Assembly: GCF_021155765.1 (NCBI RefSeq)
Contig: NC_060112.1
Coordinates: 7,812,001-7,876,000 of the forward strand
Direction of reading: 5' to 3'
Source of the DNA: Diprion similis
Lineage: Eukaryota > Arthropoda > Insecta > Hymenoptera > Diprionidae
Length of the DNA stretch: 64,000 nucleotides
Shown here: positions 1 through 13,750 of the stretch, in pieces
Layout: each line of letters starts with the position of its first letter
Position numbering within the stretch: the stretch's first letter is position 1
Position numbers and translations under genes: made by a program
The notes under the pieces: model-generated
Told to the model about the DNA's origin: nothing
The model's input: the letters and a program-made list of their open reading frames with translations, nothing else
The model's database searches: none

Positions 1-239
1 TTCATGAAATTCAAGCCAAGCGATTGTTTTCTGCTTTTTCTTTCACCTCTTTAACGTTGACTTTGAATTAAACCAATTTCTGGACCTGAACGCTTCCACC
101 TTAGAAGAACGTGTCTTTGAGGCTCGTGTAAGCTGTGTAAATAATTCCTAATCACCGTCGATATAGTCTCAGCTCATTTTCGATGTACTATAGCAAAATT
201 TGTTAATTATACAACCTTTAGACAGGTAATATACAGTTT

Positions 240-640
240 CGATGAAGGCGTACCGCGAGTATTTAGTTACAGGGTCGTCCGGCCATGATCATAGACTGGG
301 AATTTCCCTAAAGCAGATATTTAGAAAGCGTCTTGGGGGGAGTGGATCGATGAAATTTTGGGCCTTGAAAGTGGCATCAATTGTGCGTGGTGGAAGTTGC
401 GTAGCGGCATCCGCAGCGCCACCGGATGTGCGGATCAAACAGGTTTTGCGTGCCGGAGTTCGATCGTCTTGGAAATTGTAATTAAGTATGATTGTCGCAC
501 GAGTAGTAGTCGTTTCCGGAAACTGTTGCTTCTCACGATGACACCGGAAGTTTCACCTACGCGAGCTGAGAGGCGGACAGATGTGGAGACTAAGTATGTT
601 TCGCAATCGGGCCGGATTCGTTTGAATCGTTGTTAAAATT
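240..640. other. GC-richer block with several overlapping open frames, unresolved
   Basis: This stretch is clearly richer in G+C than its surroundings and is open in more than one frame on both strands. On the plus strand, frames run from 242 to 481 and from about 322 to 636. On the minus strand, an open frame without a start codon ends with a TGA just inside 286-300 and is rich in codons of purine-N-pyrimidine type. I could not find a convincing acceptor/donor pair that picks one of them. It may hold an exon of the minus-strand gene whose signal-peptide exon lies at 1909-2013, or of a different gene, or it may be a regulatory CpG-rich element. No function is proposed. Confidence 0.25.
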
Positions 641-1908
641 GACAGTAAGACAGAAAGTTTCTAACACGAATTATGCCTCCCGCTATTGAAGTGAAAAATG
701 TAGTTGAATACGTCGATTCAATAACATCGTCGATCCAATAACTGAAAATTCAGTTACAATATACGGTAAATTTTTAGCTTTTGTTACACTGAAACTATGC
801 ACGAATATTTCGATAGATTCAATTTTGAAATGAAAGAAACTGAGCAGGTACCGTGTGATGAGAAACAGTAGAATCAAGCTTACTTGCGTGAATTTTATTT
901 ATCAAGAAAATGACTTGATCATAGAATTTTTATCGTTTAAATTTACCGCGCATTGACATTCTGTCGTTCAAATTTCGTGATGTAATTTCCGAACTTATAT
1001 TTCCACTATTGGTCTATACTGTTCCGCGGAAACAATCGTATATCAAGATACGCATGTAACATTGTTGCTACACTATATATTATAACAAATACGTATTACT
1101 GCGGACAAATTACTAGTCCAGACATGCTTGAAGTGAGCTAAATGGCGTGTCTCGCATGGGAAGAACTTGAATTAACTGAATTGAGGAAAACTTCTGAAAT
1201 TTAAAGTATATAATGATGTTGAAGAATGATATCGCAATAACACGGTATGAGTTTGATGGCGATTTAACCCAGGTCAAGTAGTTCATGCACCCAAGTCTTA
1301 TACCGATGATTACGTATGCCGGGTACGTTTCATCTTTTGCTTCTGAATAATTCAGAAATCCGTCGTTGCAGCGAGTGCGTTTGTTATAATATATACGTAT
1401 ATATATAGTCGACATCCGATACAGATTCAATATTTTGACCGATTATATCATTCTCTCGGAATTCTCATTCGATCGAACTCACGTACGTCGAGAGAAAGTG
1501 GCGTGTTTTTGCTGATTGATCGACTGACGTATGAAAGTTGAAAATTTTTACAAAATATTCATAACTTTATATCAAAGCTTTTCATAAAAATGCGGTCGTT
1601 AAATTCTACGAAGGATAGAAGACAATGAAATCCGTAAATTTATTTTTGAAAGTCATCACACCGGTTACGTCGTACTTGAAAAATGCGAATTTCTCAACTC
1701 GTTGCCATTTTACAGTTTCCGCGAACTGCTTCGTGAGCATGAAATACTTTGCGCGAGGCAATCGACCAAACCCGGAATCGTTCTGACCGATTTTACAATT
1801 CTTCTCAGCGGGCACGAGCCGATTCCTTAATTGCTGAGACTACACATTTTCATTTTTACTCAATCAATTTCAGTCGTATTTTAGTAATAATTTTATTCAC
1901 AAACACAC

Positions 1909-2031
1909 CTGTCCTGCTGGCACCAGACTTTCCGGCTGCTGAACCGGAAGTGCATGCACCACCGCGACGCAGAGTGTCGCCATCGCCGTTATCATCACTC
2001 TCGAACACCTCATCTTGTTTGCGGACTAATT
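1909..2031 (-). CDS. Signal-peptide exon of a minus-strand secreted-protein gene (partial gene)
   Basis: On the minus strand an acceptor (TTTATTTCCAG) is followed by an 18-nt leader, an ATG at 2013 and 35 codons to 1909, then a GTGTGT donor, leaving phase 0. The peptide begins MRCSRVMITAMATLCVAVVH and has a classic secretory signal with cleavage likely after ...VVHA, followed by LPVQQPE. The layout is the same as in the gene at 51.3-55.4 kb: TATA box, non-coding exon 1, then a second exon with a short leader and exactly 35 coding codons ending in phase 0. That argues for common ancestry. Later exons are not certain. The nearest in-frame candidate is 1606-1782 (phase 0, 58 residues, stop TAG), but its acceptor has a poor pyrimidine tract and no AATAAA follows. 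The true downstream exons may lie left of the window. Confidence 0.7.
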
Positions 2032-3873
2032 CTGGAAATAAATAATACAGCGTCGTGAGTTAAAGTTAATTTAACAGATTAATATCAGCCTCTTCGATTG
2101 ATTTAATCGATTCACTATCTGTACCGCATCTATCGAGAATCTTTGTAAAAATTTGACGATAAGTTCTACTAACGTGACATATCGCAAAGAAATTCTGACA
2201 ATGTGTTTAATATTTATTAACCATGTAGGTCTAATGGTTACTTGAATTTACTTGCTTATTAATTTTCGTCGAGAAAACTGAGCTGAAGAGAATAAATACA
2301 AGACTGTTGTTTCGCACCTTGGTCGGTGGTTACTTTCTCAATACCATATTTGCCAAGGATAATCTCACGCGACAAAGATGTCGTGAAACATCCGAAATCT
2401 TTTTTACAATGCGAACGGACTCATCTGATCTTACGCAGTTATTTTATAGGTGAAGGATAAACAATGTTTGTGTCCTAGGTGTTCCGCCGGAAGTAGTATA
2501 ATATTCTCTTCAATGATTTGATTTTTTTTTTGTGTAAATGAGTTCTGTTCAAAGCCACAAACCTCACACTGATTCTAGATAAATAAGACTGGCCGTTGAT
2601 TAAATTTCGCTGAAACTCCTTCGAAGCAACTGTCGTGATTGAATAATGAAGTAAATCGTAACCGAAATCACAACTTACACTGGCATAAAATTTCTAATTT
2701 ACATTTGCGAGAAAATTTAACTTTTGACACAGTAATAAACGGACGATATAATTTTCAGAAATTATTCAAAGAAACGAAATGGCAAGATCACCGATCTTCT
2801 CGGTAATTAATAATCGCGCCTAATTGAAAAACGAACGTCTTAATAGACGATTCGAGAGGCTAGTCTGATCTCGGCTAGGTGGGCAGTCGGACAAGTATAA
2901 CCCCTTTCTACCACGCAGATCAGCTCTCGTGACTATCACTTTCAATATACGAATCGAAAGTGGCCGCACATGTTCGTTCGCCTCAAGATGCCTGCCTTGC
3001 GACGAACAGCTTATACTCTTACCAACCGCAAAGAAAATATTCGGGAGAAAATGCCTCGGGGTGAAGATGAAATCGAATCTTTTCAAAACGATCGAATTTT
3101 TGCTCGACCCGAGGCGAAATCAGGCATTGCTGGGATATATTTTGGAAATCGTGAAGCGAGCCGACGATTGAGAAAAAAATGGCCGTTCGAATGTCGACCG
3201 TTGCGTTCTTGAGCTTCGAATGACAGTCTTAATAACAATGCAACGATGGCTGCGATATCAGAATAATAACGATTCAAAGCACATGTTCCTCGGATGGAGG
3301 CCACTCGTTGCAACACTATCAGGTCGTTTAGATTCTCGTTACAAGCGCGATGATCCAGGCGTTCAAGATATCGTGTCTAGTATCATAGAACAATTGTGCA
3401 ACGGTCTAATTCAAATTCATCCAAGAGGCAAGTTTGCGCGCGTTTCTTTGCCACAGGCGGCAACTATAATCAATATTGGCAAAATTTCTACTTTCTTTTC
3501 TCACTAATTTCACCCGTGTAAGATTATTCGACCGAAAACTATATGCCAAAGTACAGACCAAATTTGGAAATCTAATTTATCTCTAGCAAGAAGAAGAAGA
3601 AATTATTTACAATGAAAGAAATAAGAAAGACCTTTATCTATCCTTCGTTACTCAAAACTCAGTGCCAACAACACTTTGATTTCTCACCGACACGAAAGGG
3701 TGCCCTTTTCCCATGCTCTAAACCAACCACCTCAAAAACTTATGTCGAACTTGTCCCTCACTATGCGTGTAACATATTCACGAACGTCGTAATCCTATCC
3801 GCATCGATAAATTGCAATAAGAAGTCGAAACGGAAACGGTACGCGGACAACAATGCAACAATACGGAACTCAC

Positions 3874-3975
3874 CACACACAGTTCCGTCACTCTCGTAAA
3901 ACTCAACTCAAACTCCGGACTTGGTTTGAGCTGCCGGTTGCTTGCTCGTCTGGCAGACTTTCTGTGACTGTCTGT
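3874..3975 (-). other. Probable non-coding first exon of the minus-strand secreted-protein gene
   Basis: About 30 bases downstream (minus strand) of a TATA box, the sequence runs without an obvious ATG-led frame to a consensus GTGAGT donor whose G is at 3873. It would be spliced to the acceptor next to 2031, giving an intron of about 1.8 kb. The exact transcription start (about 3970-3975) is inferred from TATA spacing only. Confidence 0.5.
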
Positions 3976-3996
3976 GTAACTACGGTCAGTGAGCGG

Positions 3997-4002
3997 TTTA
4001 TA
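3997..4002 (-). promoter_or_regulatory. TATA box of the minus-strand secreted-protein gene
   Basis: The minus strand reads TATAAA within a GC-rich context. It is positioned to start transcription at about 3972 and feed the exon ending at 3874. The call is supported by the downstream donor and signal-peptide exon, not by expression data. Confidence 0.5.
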
Positions 4003-4708
4003 TTAGCGGGTGGGGCTGTTGCCGCCACCTCTACCTTCTACTTGTTAAACCAACCGACCACCATACACTCCACGGGGAAAAAGGGGGAGACGACAGCAGA
4101 TCAGACGAGCACCCGGGACTCCCTGAGCTCTGATCGCCTAATAAATATGTGTAACATTTTCACAAGGTGGATACACTTTTCGCGAATCTCAATCGCAGTG
4201 TTGCTCAATTAACCATCGCCATCGGTCATCAAAGATCGCGCCGACGGAGAAGGTGTCCATGTCACTGTTATTAGCCTGTAATTCTGGGAGAGTGAAGGAG
4301 GATTGCTTCTACACTTCCGGGTGCAGAGCATAACGCTTGGTGATTAGGAGACTTGCGAGGTTTTTATGGGTGCTTCGTAGCTCAGTTATTCCGGTAAAAC
4401 ATCCGACGTGAGTCTTTGTGACTCAATCGACGTCGTGCCTTGGATATATTTCCAAGTGGCAAATTTTTTTCAACTTAATTCAATTTTTTTTTTTTTCCGG
4501 GTTCCTTTTTGCCGGTCTTATGTCGTAAGCTTCTTGACGGATTTTATTGTAAAAACTGGTATTTTATGAATTTATACACAGTCTTCCTGGAATTCATAAT
4601 GATCCTGAAGAGTCGCACGTACAACATCGGGTTTTACGAAACGAAAAGAAAAGTGAAAAATGTTTTCCAAAGTGTCTGTACGGAAATAGAATTATGTGTT
4701 TAACACTG

Positions 4709-5014
4709 TCAATTGTGTATGCTGAGGCGCCTCGAGGGCCGGACGATCGTTGCGTAGTTACTTGAAGTTACATGAGTTGTTTTCGTTCCATCTTCAATTT
4801 TACCGGTCGATGTGAGTGGGATGTTTTTTCGAAATTCATTGTTCTTGCCTGCAGTTAGTTTTCAATTGTGTACGCTTAAGTCCGCCGAGGGCTAGAAGAC
4901 CGTTACGCAGTTGTCCGAAGTTACAAACTTGTTTTCGTTCCATCTCTAGTTCTACCGATCTATGCGAGAGGGACTTTTGTCGAAATTCATCGTTCTTGCC
5001 GGCAGTCAGTCACA
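4709..5014. repeat. Diverged tandem duplication, two units of 153 bp
   Basis: Unit 1 starts at 4709 and unit 2 at 4862. Both begin TCAATTGTGTA, share TTGTTTTCGTTCCATCT and CGAAATTCAT-GTTCTTGCC in the same order, and end in a similar GCAGT-AG stretch. Identity by eye is roughly 75-80%. The block lies about 0.7 kb upstream of the minus-strand promoter near 4.0 kb. It contains no convincing coding frame shared by both units, so a duplicated regulatory element or plain old repeat are the options. Confidence 0.8.
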
Positions 5015-5130
5015 TTCGCTCTACGCCTCACCAGGTTCTAAAACGCTTTGAGTACCGATCAAGTTTGAAAGATCATGGACGAGAACATGGCCAATGCACG
5101 CTAAAAAAGCTTTGTGAGATCGCAAAGTAA

Positions 5131-8100
5131 TTATTCATGAGTCAAGTGAGCTGACTTGTAGCTTTACAAATATTAATGACGATCGATATATCACTTGATA
5201 CTTAGTTTCGCCGACTGAATCGGGATACGTGTTTCTACTGGAGCGCTGAACAAACTCACAAACATGCGTTATGACGAAATTAAGCATAAAATTCAAGGCT
5301 GCTGTTATAAGGAATAAAAAAATGATTTTCTGAAAGTTCTATTTAATTAGTTATAATTCATACACAAAAATTTTATTTTTTATAATTCTTATAGACTATT
5401 GCAGAATAAACTTCGACAAAATTTGCAATTTTTTCATGTTTGTTTGCTTCTGTAGATCTTGGAAATGATAAAATAAATAAAATCGTTAATTACAAAGGTT
5501 AAATTGCACTTTATCGAGACCTGTATTATCATTGTTATAAATATTACATGTCAGTCGCGATGAGAGACTTTAACGCTGGTATAGGTAGTGGCACTTTCAT
5601 TTTCAACGAAGATTACAGGAATGATTAACAGTCTCTTGACGTGTCTCTTGATGTTTTACTGACTGCAATCACTTACCGTTTTTGGCTGATTGTTGATTTA
5701 AGTTGTAGACGCAACGATAGGAAACCTGTAATGCTGCAAGCTTGACGCTTACCAGAATTTTTGTCATTTAGTTTGCGGAGACCATCAAAATCGGCAGTGT
5801 TCAAAATTTTCGTATGGAATTTCCTACACTGTATTCGAAATTTCATTCCTACACAATTTAGTGAATCCAAATTACTTTTTTACGGTAAATTTAAGGCAAA
5901 TACGTAGTAATTTACGACACTACACCAAATTTCTAAATTTGTAATTTGATTTCGTAACTTCACAACTTTTTTGTACAGTAAATCTATAGTAAATTCACAA
6001 TCATTTTTAAAAGCGAGTCCTCCGCATATTATGTTTCAACATTTAAGGCGGACGCGAGTTCCTGTCAAAATAGCTGATCAAAACTGTGCTAATGAAATTC
6101 ATTGATCTAACGGATCTAAAAACATTTCAATGCGCTTAACAATCTTTCGTACGTTGTTGCGTAATTTATCAAAGTTCTATAAGTATGCGTTTACAGTACC
6201 CATACATTTTTTTTTTACTTCTATCTACACGCAGAATAGTGCTAAGTGTAGATGTAATATCGTTGTATAAATTTTACCATTCCATGGATGAAGTTGGAAG
6301 TAGCGTTACAAAATAAACTTTAAAAGCCACCTGCTGATCCATAAGATGAATTTTTAGTACGTAGTAACCGCGACTCGGTAAACACGTTGTTATTAAATAC
6401 AGGCAATTCGCAATTGGTTGTTAATTACATTCTCAGACATTCCGGGGCTTGATAAAAAGTAAAAAGATAAAGAAACAAAAAAGAAACATGCATTTATCGT
6501 TCTGATTTCTTTCCAAACAACAGTTAGTACAATATTCATTGAAGGTGAAATTACCAATTTTCTCTTTTGCTGTTCAGGCATTATTCACCAGGGCCTGGCT
6601 GCTGGAAGAATAGATTGATTGACGGTGAAAAAACGGTTTGTGAAATATAGTGCAGGTTTCTAATGTATTATACTTACGCCAACGGAACGAGAAATATATT
6701 GTGGGTGGTGGTCCACGTGTTCATTTAAAGACTATCTTACACGCTTTCGTCGACCTCCAAATTTAAAAAACATCGCCAAACCGGGACTGCATATAGAAGT
6801 ACAGCTGATTTAACGGGCCTGCATGTGCAGCAAATGTTGCTTCATAGAAAACAAATTAATCGGTTACACAAACGTGACTTTAGTATTTATTGAAAAATAT
6901 ATTTTCCACAAAGGAATAACAATTATAGCTACAAGTTTTCTAATCAAAACAGAGTATGGAATCCAAACTGGAAAATACTAGTTGAGTAAGATATTTATAT
7001 AAACTTGGGAATCCATCATACAATAACAAATATATGCAGTATATATTCTGTAAATAACAATTCAACCAAAAGTAAACCCTCAGCTTATTTTATCGCTATC
7101 GTTGCTCTGGATAATTGCACTGCACAGTTTATACGGATAAGTTTTTCAGTAACTTCATGTTACGAATGACTGCTGATCGTCCTTTTCTGATTAAAAAAAA
7201 TTAAAGTATTGTGTCTTTACCAACAGAGCTGACAATTTTTAACAGAGTTAGGTGTTATTGTAACAATGAAGAATCTTTAACTTGAAACTTATCTACCACC
7301 TGAAAATCATTGACGGCTCATTAATGTTCGTTGTTTTTTTTGTTTTTTTTTTGCACTCATGCGTTCTCCAACGGTTGGGTAAAAAGTGTTGCGCAAAATT
7401 GACACGAAGGTTGTTTCTGAAAAGCGTGAAACTATCCAATGGACACTATTATCGGCTGTCAAGTTTAATCTAGGCTGCGAGAATGTGACTCTGTAATGGA
7501 CAATGACTTTTGGAAAGGTTCGTTTCAATATGGGGAGGGAAAAACACGGAAGCATCCGTTGACTGCAGATTAATTGATTATTGAGTGATTATTGCATCTC
7601 ACCCTGCTTGGACCACGTGAGATACTTGCTATTGACTTGAGGAATACGACGTAAGCTTTGAGTTATTATTGAAAATTCAATCAAACGATTGCCTATGGAT
7701 CTATAAGTTTTTTTAAAAATCAATTTCTTTTATTCCTATAATTTCTGATGACTTGGAAAACTTTTGTCAAGTCAGCTGAAGACATTGAAGACTTCATTTC
7801 GAAAAAAATTGTTAGAACGTTCGACTTGTCTGCAGGCAATATCTTATATTGATCACGTTTCGTTGGATGCTTACATAATTCAAATTGATGACGTAGATTT
7901 TATCATTTCACTCAGTTAAATCTGAAGTTTTTACCAAAATAGAGTCGTCGAATCAAGAGAATTGTTATATCTTGACATACGAAATAATGGCAGAGTTTTA
8001 ATTTCAGCATTATTGTTCAAATATTGTCAGGTATATATACCTAACCATCGTGCTGAGAGCAGCTGTTTTCACTATTTTTCACACAGTTTTTTGTCATTCA

Positions 8101-11100
8101 CTATAACCATTCTCACCGGTACGATAATATTTTCTTTCGACTTGGGTGAAAGTTTTTTTTTTACAAAAAGAAGGAGGTGGGGAAAAAATTTGAAATACGA
8201 ATTAAAAGTCTCAAATTTTACAAAATTGAGAACAAAAACGACTGTACTTGTCCAAGCTAGGATAAATGTGCAAAAGCTCTCAATTCCCTTTGTTCATATC
8301 ATACTTGTGTTAAACTCGATATGTCTATCAATTCAATAAAACGATCAATTGAACGAAAATCCTGAGATGTCAACATATCCTTACACTTTGGAAAAATTTG
8401 ATTTCCTGTTATTTTATGCATTTAGCGTTCTTCGAGGCTGTTGATTAAATACGTTAACAATACAAGTAGTTCGAGAATCGCTTACAAGTCTTTACGACTC
8501 ATTATCAGACCAAAAATCAGTCTGGATTTCACCCTCACTGGTTGGCATTGAATGTTTCTTTTTTTTTACGGTCTTAGTACGAAAGTAAATAAATTTTTAT
8601 CAATAAATATGAATTGAAATCTCAGCACAATTTGTCTCTTAAGTTGTAATGATATTTCAAACTAGCGTAATTTAATATTGTTATTATACGCGTCCTTCGA
8701 CGCATAATTATAGCTATAAAAAACCAACGAACTCCGGCAATTTCAGCAGGAAGATTAATCCTACTTAACTCACTATCGAATTGGCATAAGAAGATTTAAG
8801 CTATGTATGATTTTTTTAACGAAAGAATTAATGAACTTGTAACAATTTTTCAACACATTTCATTAGTCAGAGTTTTATAGAACCATGTACGTGTGTTGAG
8901 TTAACATAGAAATCCGAGCAAACCTTTTGCGGCACTAAAAAGTGTTGAAATTATCATATTTTTCCAACAGTATACGCCGCAGGCTGAGTATATATTTATA
9001 TTATTACACACTTGGCTATAAAGGTTGCAAAATAATTCAGAAGGCGAAGAAAATGATTAACACTCAGCTTTGTGCATCGAGTATGTTGTATAAAACGATA
9101 AATGAATAAGACAGTGTAGATATATAATATAAATACATATACATATATAATATATATTGAAAAAGATTTATGTTTGACTCAAAGAAACTAAATACTGCTG
9201 TTTGGTCCGTCATTTAATAAACTTCAAGTATAGTTGCTATGAAAAATAGATTTAAGTGGGTACAATGTTTTTAAAAAATCTCGTGCGGGGTAATAAAATT
9301 AAATATGAGAATTTCAGTAATGTTAACGAGGCGGTCGTCGAATCACTTATTATCTATTACACATCAGTTGCATTCAATCACGTTGGGAATGTCGTCGAAA
9401 ATAATTTATAATTGGGTATCTTGAAATTCCCATAGAGGAAATGCTGATAAGAATTATCCTTGAAGATGAACATAGTGTACTAACAATTAGTAAGTTAATT
9501 CAGTTTTTACAGAAACTTATTCGAAGACTAGTCGACTGACTAGAATATTATACACCAATATCCTCCACCTAATAGTGTTTATATGGTGATCTGAATTTTT
9601 TATTCAATTATAAATATTTTTTATTCAAATCACAATACTTGAGATTAAATTTTTTTTGGATGCGCTATCCCGGACAAAATAAGATGCTAAAACTATGTGC
9701 AAAAGCTTAGATAACGATGTTTTATTTCCAATCGTTTCGAAATGGTTGAAAGGCTAGTAGATTCGTTTGATTTCACTCAACGATAGCTTATTTTATTCAG
9801 AGATTTCTAAGCTCACTGAAAAAGATTATCCATTATTTCAGCAGTTGGTCCAATTTTGTTATTTGTTGATTATAATCAATATCAGTGTTACGTTGAAAAA
9901 TTGAATATTTTGAATTTGTAGAAAATAGTCTTCCGAATAAAATGAGGCATCGTAGAATTAAATCGAGCAAATCCACAACTATTTTTAAACATTTATTTGT
10001 CATTTTAGTGATCTACATTCATGCCTTGGAGACTGCAAACGTCATTTCATAGTTCGGAGACTTTTATGGCCGTCGACTAAAAATTAGCACTATGGTCAGT
10101 TGCTTTGCATCACATCCGACATGTCGCATGAGTTGATAGAAAGCATGACATACGGTAAATTATTATTGAAAATAGTTATCGATGACATAATCTTAATGAA
10201 AATATGGCGACTGGTTTTTGTCCACAAGTTCGACGACGAATGATGCAAGAGACGGCTAGACAACGGCCTTGAGTGTTGAAATGATTGTTACGTAAATGCA
10301 GGGTCAATAAAGTCATTCAAGACAGAATTTTCCGCCCTTGTTGCATGCAGGTGTAGTGCAAGGAATGTAGTTCTAGTCTCGAAAGGAGTTGATTGACGGG
10401 ACAAAAGAAATGGAGATTCGGTTCAGATCCATGTGGAGGTGAGTGACAGGTGAAGGGCTTCTTTATACATGCTAATGCAAGTACGAAGCGAATCAGATGT
10501 AAGTAATTGGGAAGCCAAGAATTCCTCACTGTCATATCTATAGAGAATTATTCCTCATTGCAGGTTGTAAATAGTCTCCCTATAGCCGTCCTCTTCAAGA
10601 GTGCAGCCAACTTTGAAATCGAAGGACAGTAAACGACCGTGTAAAACACGAATGGAGGATTTCACATGAACTCGTAGGTCACCGTAATTACTACGTTATG
10701 CAGTCACGGAATTTTACAATATTCCTTCCATTACCAGACTTGGATTACCTAACGTACGAAGGTTCAATGCCAGACAATTGTTTTTCCCCAAAAATTGTTT
10801 TCCATGTTATTTCACTACTGTGACACCTTGGTCAAACCGATGTGTTCAGTAGTTACAAGTCTGATGGATTTTCACAGGTTTTATTGCTCCTCTGTGACTT
10901 GGTGAGAGTTTATTCATCGGTATTAGTCCCAGATTTGTGAGAATTAGACTAAATAACGAGTTGCTTAAAACGAGTGAAAGAAAGTCATCAGGTACCTCAA
11001 TGAGATAGTCTTACACTTTGGTGCAGCATCTTCATCACAACTAAGTATCTAGTAGCTTTGAGATGAGAATGCAGATAATTATGAGCATCAATAAACACCA

Positions 11101-13740
11101 CCAGGCTCTGTGTGCCATGATTTTGTAATAATTTTAATACTCTTTATGCAGTAAACGTTGCATTGACGCAACACCTTGATCGACCCATTGGTAGGAAAAA
11201 TAGTCAACAACCACGACATCAAAGCACATGTAATGAATCTAATGAAAGAAGATACATTTTTTTCAACGCCTGTTTGACAAGTTCGATTTTTCAATCCCAG
11301 AAACATCTGTATGAATAATTGTGTGTTAGAGGTTCAAAGGTGAAGTTAGAGAGCCAATTTCTAAGTTTGAGTGAAATCGAATGCGAATTTTCGGAGACTG
11401 ATTGCAAATACAGGTGCCGAAGTTTCAATAAGTAGATGCCGGTACAACCAAGTAAAGTTGATGTTGAATCCCGTGATTTTAGAAAAGTTTAAATAAAGTT
11501 GGTAGCGATAGCGTCCAGCATATACCCATTGAAGAACAACATTGGACAACTGATAATTGGGTAAAGAGTACGAAAAACAAATCGTAAGATCGATGGACTA
11601 ACGCATTTTTCTTTCAAGTGAAATGTACTATTCATAAACAAATTGTATACGTAAATACCGTATTTCTTTTTTCTAAATTCGTGATAGCTTTATGAAATTT
11701 CTTTAATATTTATTGGTGTACAGTTCGAGTATAATATAGTAATTTGAGAACACAAATGACGATAAGCCATTGCTTCAACCTCTGTTTGAGCTTGCGCAAG
11801 CAATCATGTCAACAAGATCTGCTTGTCGGATTTCATTCAAGAGACGAACATCGCCTCAACGATTATGGTAATTTTGTTTGACTGTCTTTATGGAGTTTTT
11901 TCTCTGCTGCCACTTGCTGCACAATTATTTTTCAGCACTCTTAGCCTAACGTCCAAATAAAAAATTGTCTGGAAATTGTGACTTGTGAGGTTACGTCCAA
12001 CTTCAATGTTGGCATTCATGTTGTTTGAATCTTTTTTTCTCTCATGTAATGAAAATTGATTTTCTATGCTACCTATGACTCAGAAAAACTAGATTATTTT
12101 GCTGTGCTGCACAGTTTCCAAAGTTGCATCGATTCATCTTTTGAATGCGTGGCTCCCGCGAACAGTCATTTGAAATTTCGAATCTAGTATATTAACTACG
12201 ATGACTCATCACAGCATTGTTGTAATTTCACCTTTCGTCCAAACGCGTTAACTTTCAACCCGGAAATGATTGGAAACACATGTGAAAATCCTTGACAGGG
12301 GAAAATTACAAAACGGATTTTCGGAACGGAGTATTATAGTACGAACGAATACTAATATATCGCTAACGAAAATCGCTGCACACGAGTAAAATCCCTTTTT
12401 TTTCGAAGTAAACAAAATATTTGGGACATAATTACTAATTTCTTCGGCAGTGCCCCGCGTGTTGTATTCCTATATAAAATGTCTCACCGATTCATGATGT
12501 TTCTCGAAAACCGTTTCTTAATTACATACGAATTTGCATTTATCATACCTTTTTTTTTTTTATTCAACTCACCAGATTTACTGGCTGCCTTTATGCTAAA
12601 TTCATAATTTTATTCGATAATTTTTTTAATCTGTTTTATACGATCCTTGACTTCGTCCTTGTCTCGGTTCATAGATCAGCTAGGATACATTCAGTATGTT
12701 TGTTTCAGCAGCAGATTTCTGTGACACTCTGACTATCGTGCACTTACAAGTTTCAAGATGTAAATGTGGGTGTAAATACGAGTGTGGTGAGCAGTAGGTA
12801 CGAATGTCCTTCTAGGACGAATGGAAATAAGTAATGGGTTTTCCAAACATCGAGGGTTACGTAAAAGAGCAAAAAATTATTAGTCGTCGTTTTACCAGAT
12901 GATTGTCCGAGTCGAGATCGGTGAAGATGTAGAAAAGATAAGCCCACGCAATATCGATCTTCATTCCGTTCTTGGAAATCGACATTGCACCGAATTGTTA
13001 AATTATCTAGTGAATTCTCTTCAAACGATCTTAACATCTTAGTGACATTGTAATATAGGTTGATAATAAAAAGTTAACTGAGACTGATATTTTGTAAGAA
13101 CTCCTAGCTAATAAATTAACGAGTAAATGGTCCATCGAAGCAGATAAACAATAAGGAAATAAATACATAAATAAATGAGTAATCTGAACTAACATTAGAA
13201 ATAATTTTAACTGTCAGAAAAAAGTTTCAATGTCTGTTAGTTTCCTATGTTCCTTTAGGTTTTAAGTACCCTTTTTTTATTAGTTAGGTCATAACTCACC
13301 AACAATTTTGGCTGTAATATGATCATATGCATTAGAAGAAACAGATAATAATTTTTTCTCTCCGAACTCACTCCGCTACAGAATAAAAAGGGTTCTATTT
13401 CTCGTTGAACATCAATTCGAATGTTGAAATTGAAATTTAATACCAAGTAGGAACAGCTGTTCTAGTGAATAATGGTGAATAATATAGCGTAGGTAAAATT
13501 ATATGCAGTTTTAGAATTGTAGTATCTAAAATACAATATAACTTTTCAAAAAATGAGCGTTTTTTATATTAATTTCCATTTTTCAACACATTTTCCGCTT
13601 CTTGAGCGAATATATACCATGTGGATGGGTTATTTTTCCGGATTACTATTAAATTAATAATTTATCGTCGTGTTTGACTGTACTTGAACTTTATCTGTCA
13701 TTGGTGTTTTAATTTTTAATCCCTAATATCTTCTAATACT
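5131..13740. other. No gene recognised
   Basis: This is AT-rich DNA with homopolymer runs and small TA-rich tracts (for example 9120-9160). The open frames present (such as one of 125 codons at 7962-8339) have AT-driven codon content, no signal peptide worth the name and no supporting splice sites. I see no RNA gene or clear transposon. Confidence 0.5.
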
Positions 13741-13750
13741 GAAATAATTT

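Noticed and set aside
6..127. Open plus-strand frame ending at a good GTAAGC donor at the left edge
   Set aside because: It is too short and cut by the window edge, and the same bases are also open on the minus strand. It cannot be judged without the left flank.
7962..8339. A 125-codon plus-strand frame
   Set aside because: Codons are AT-driven, the hydrophobic stretches look random, and there are no splice sites, promoter or neighbours that support it.
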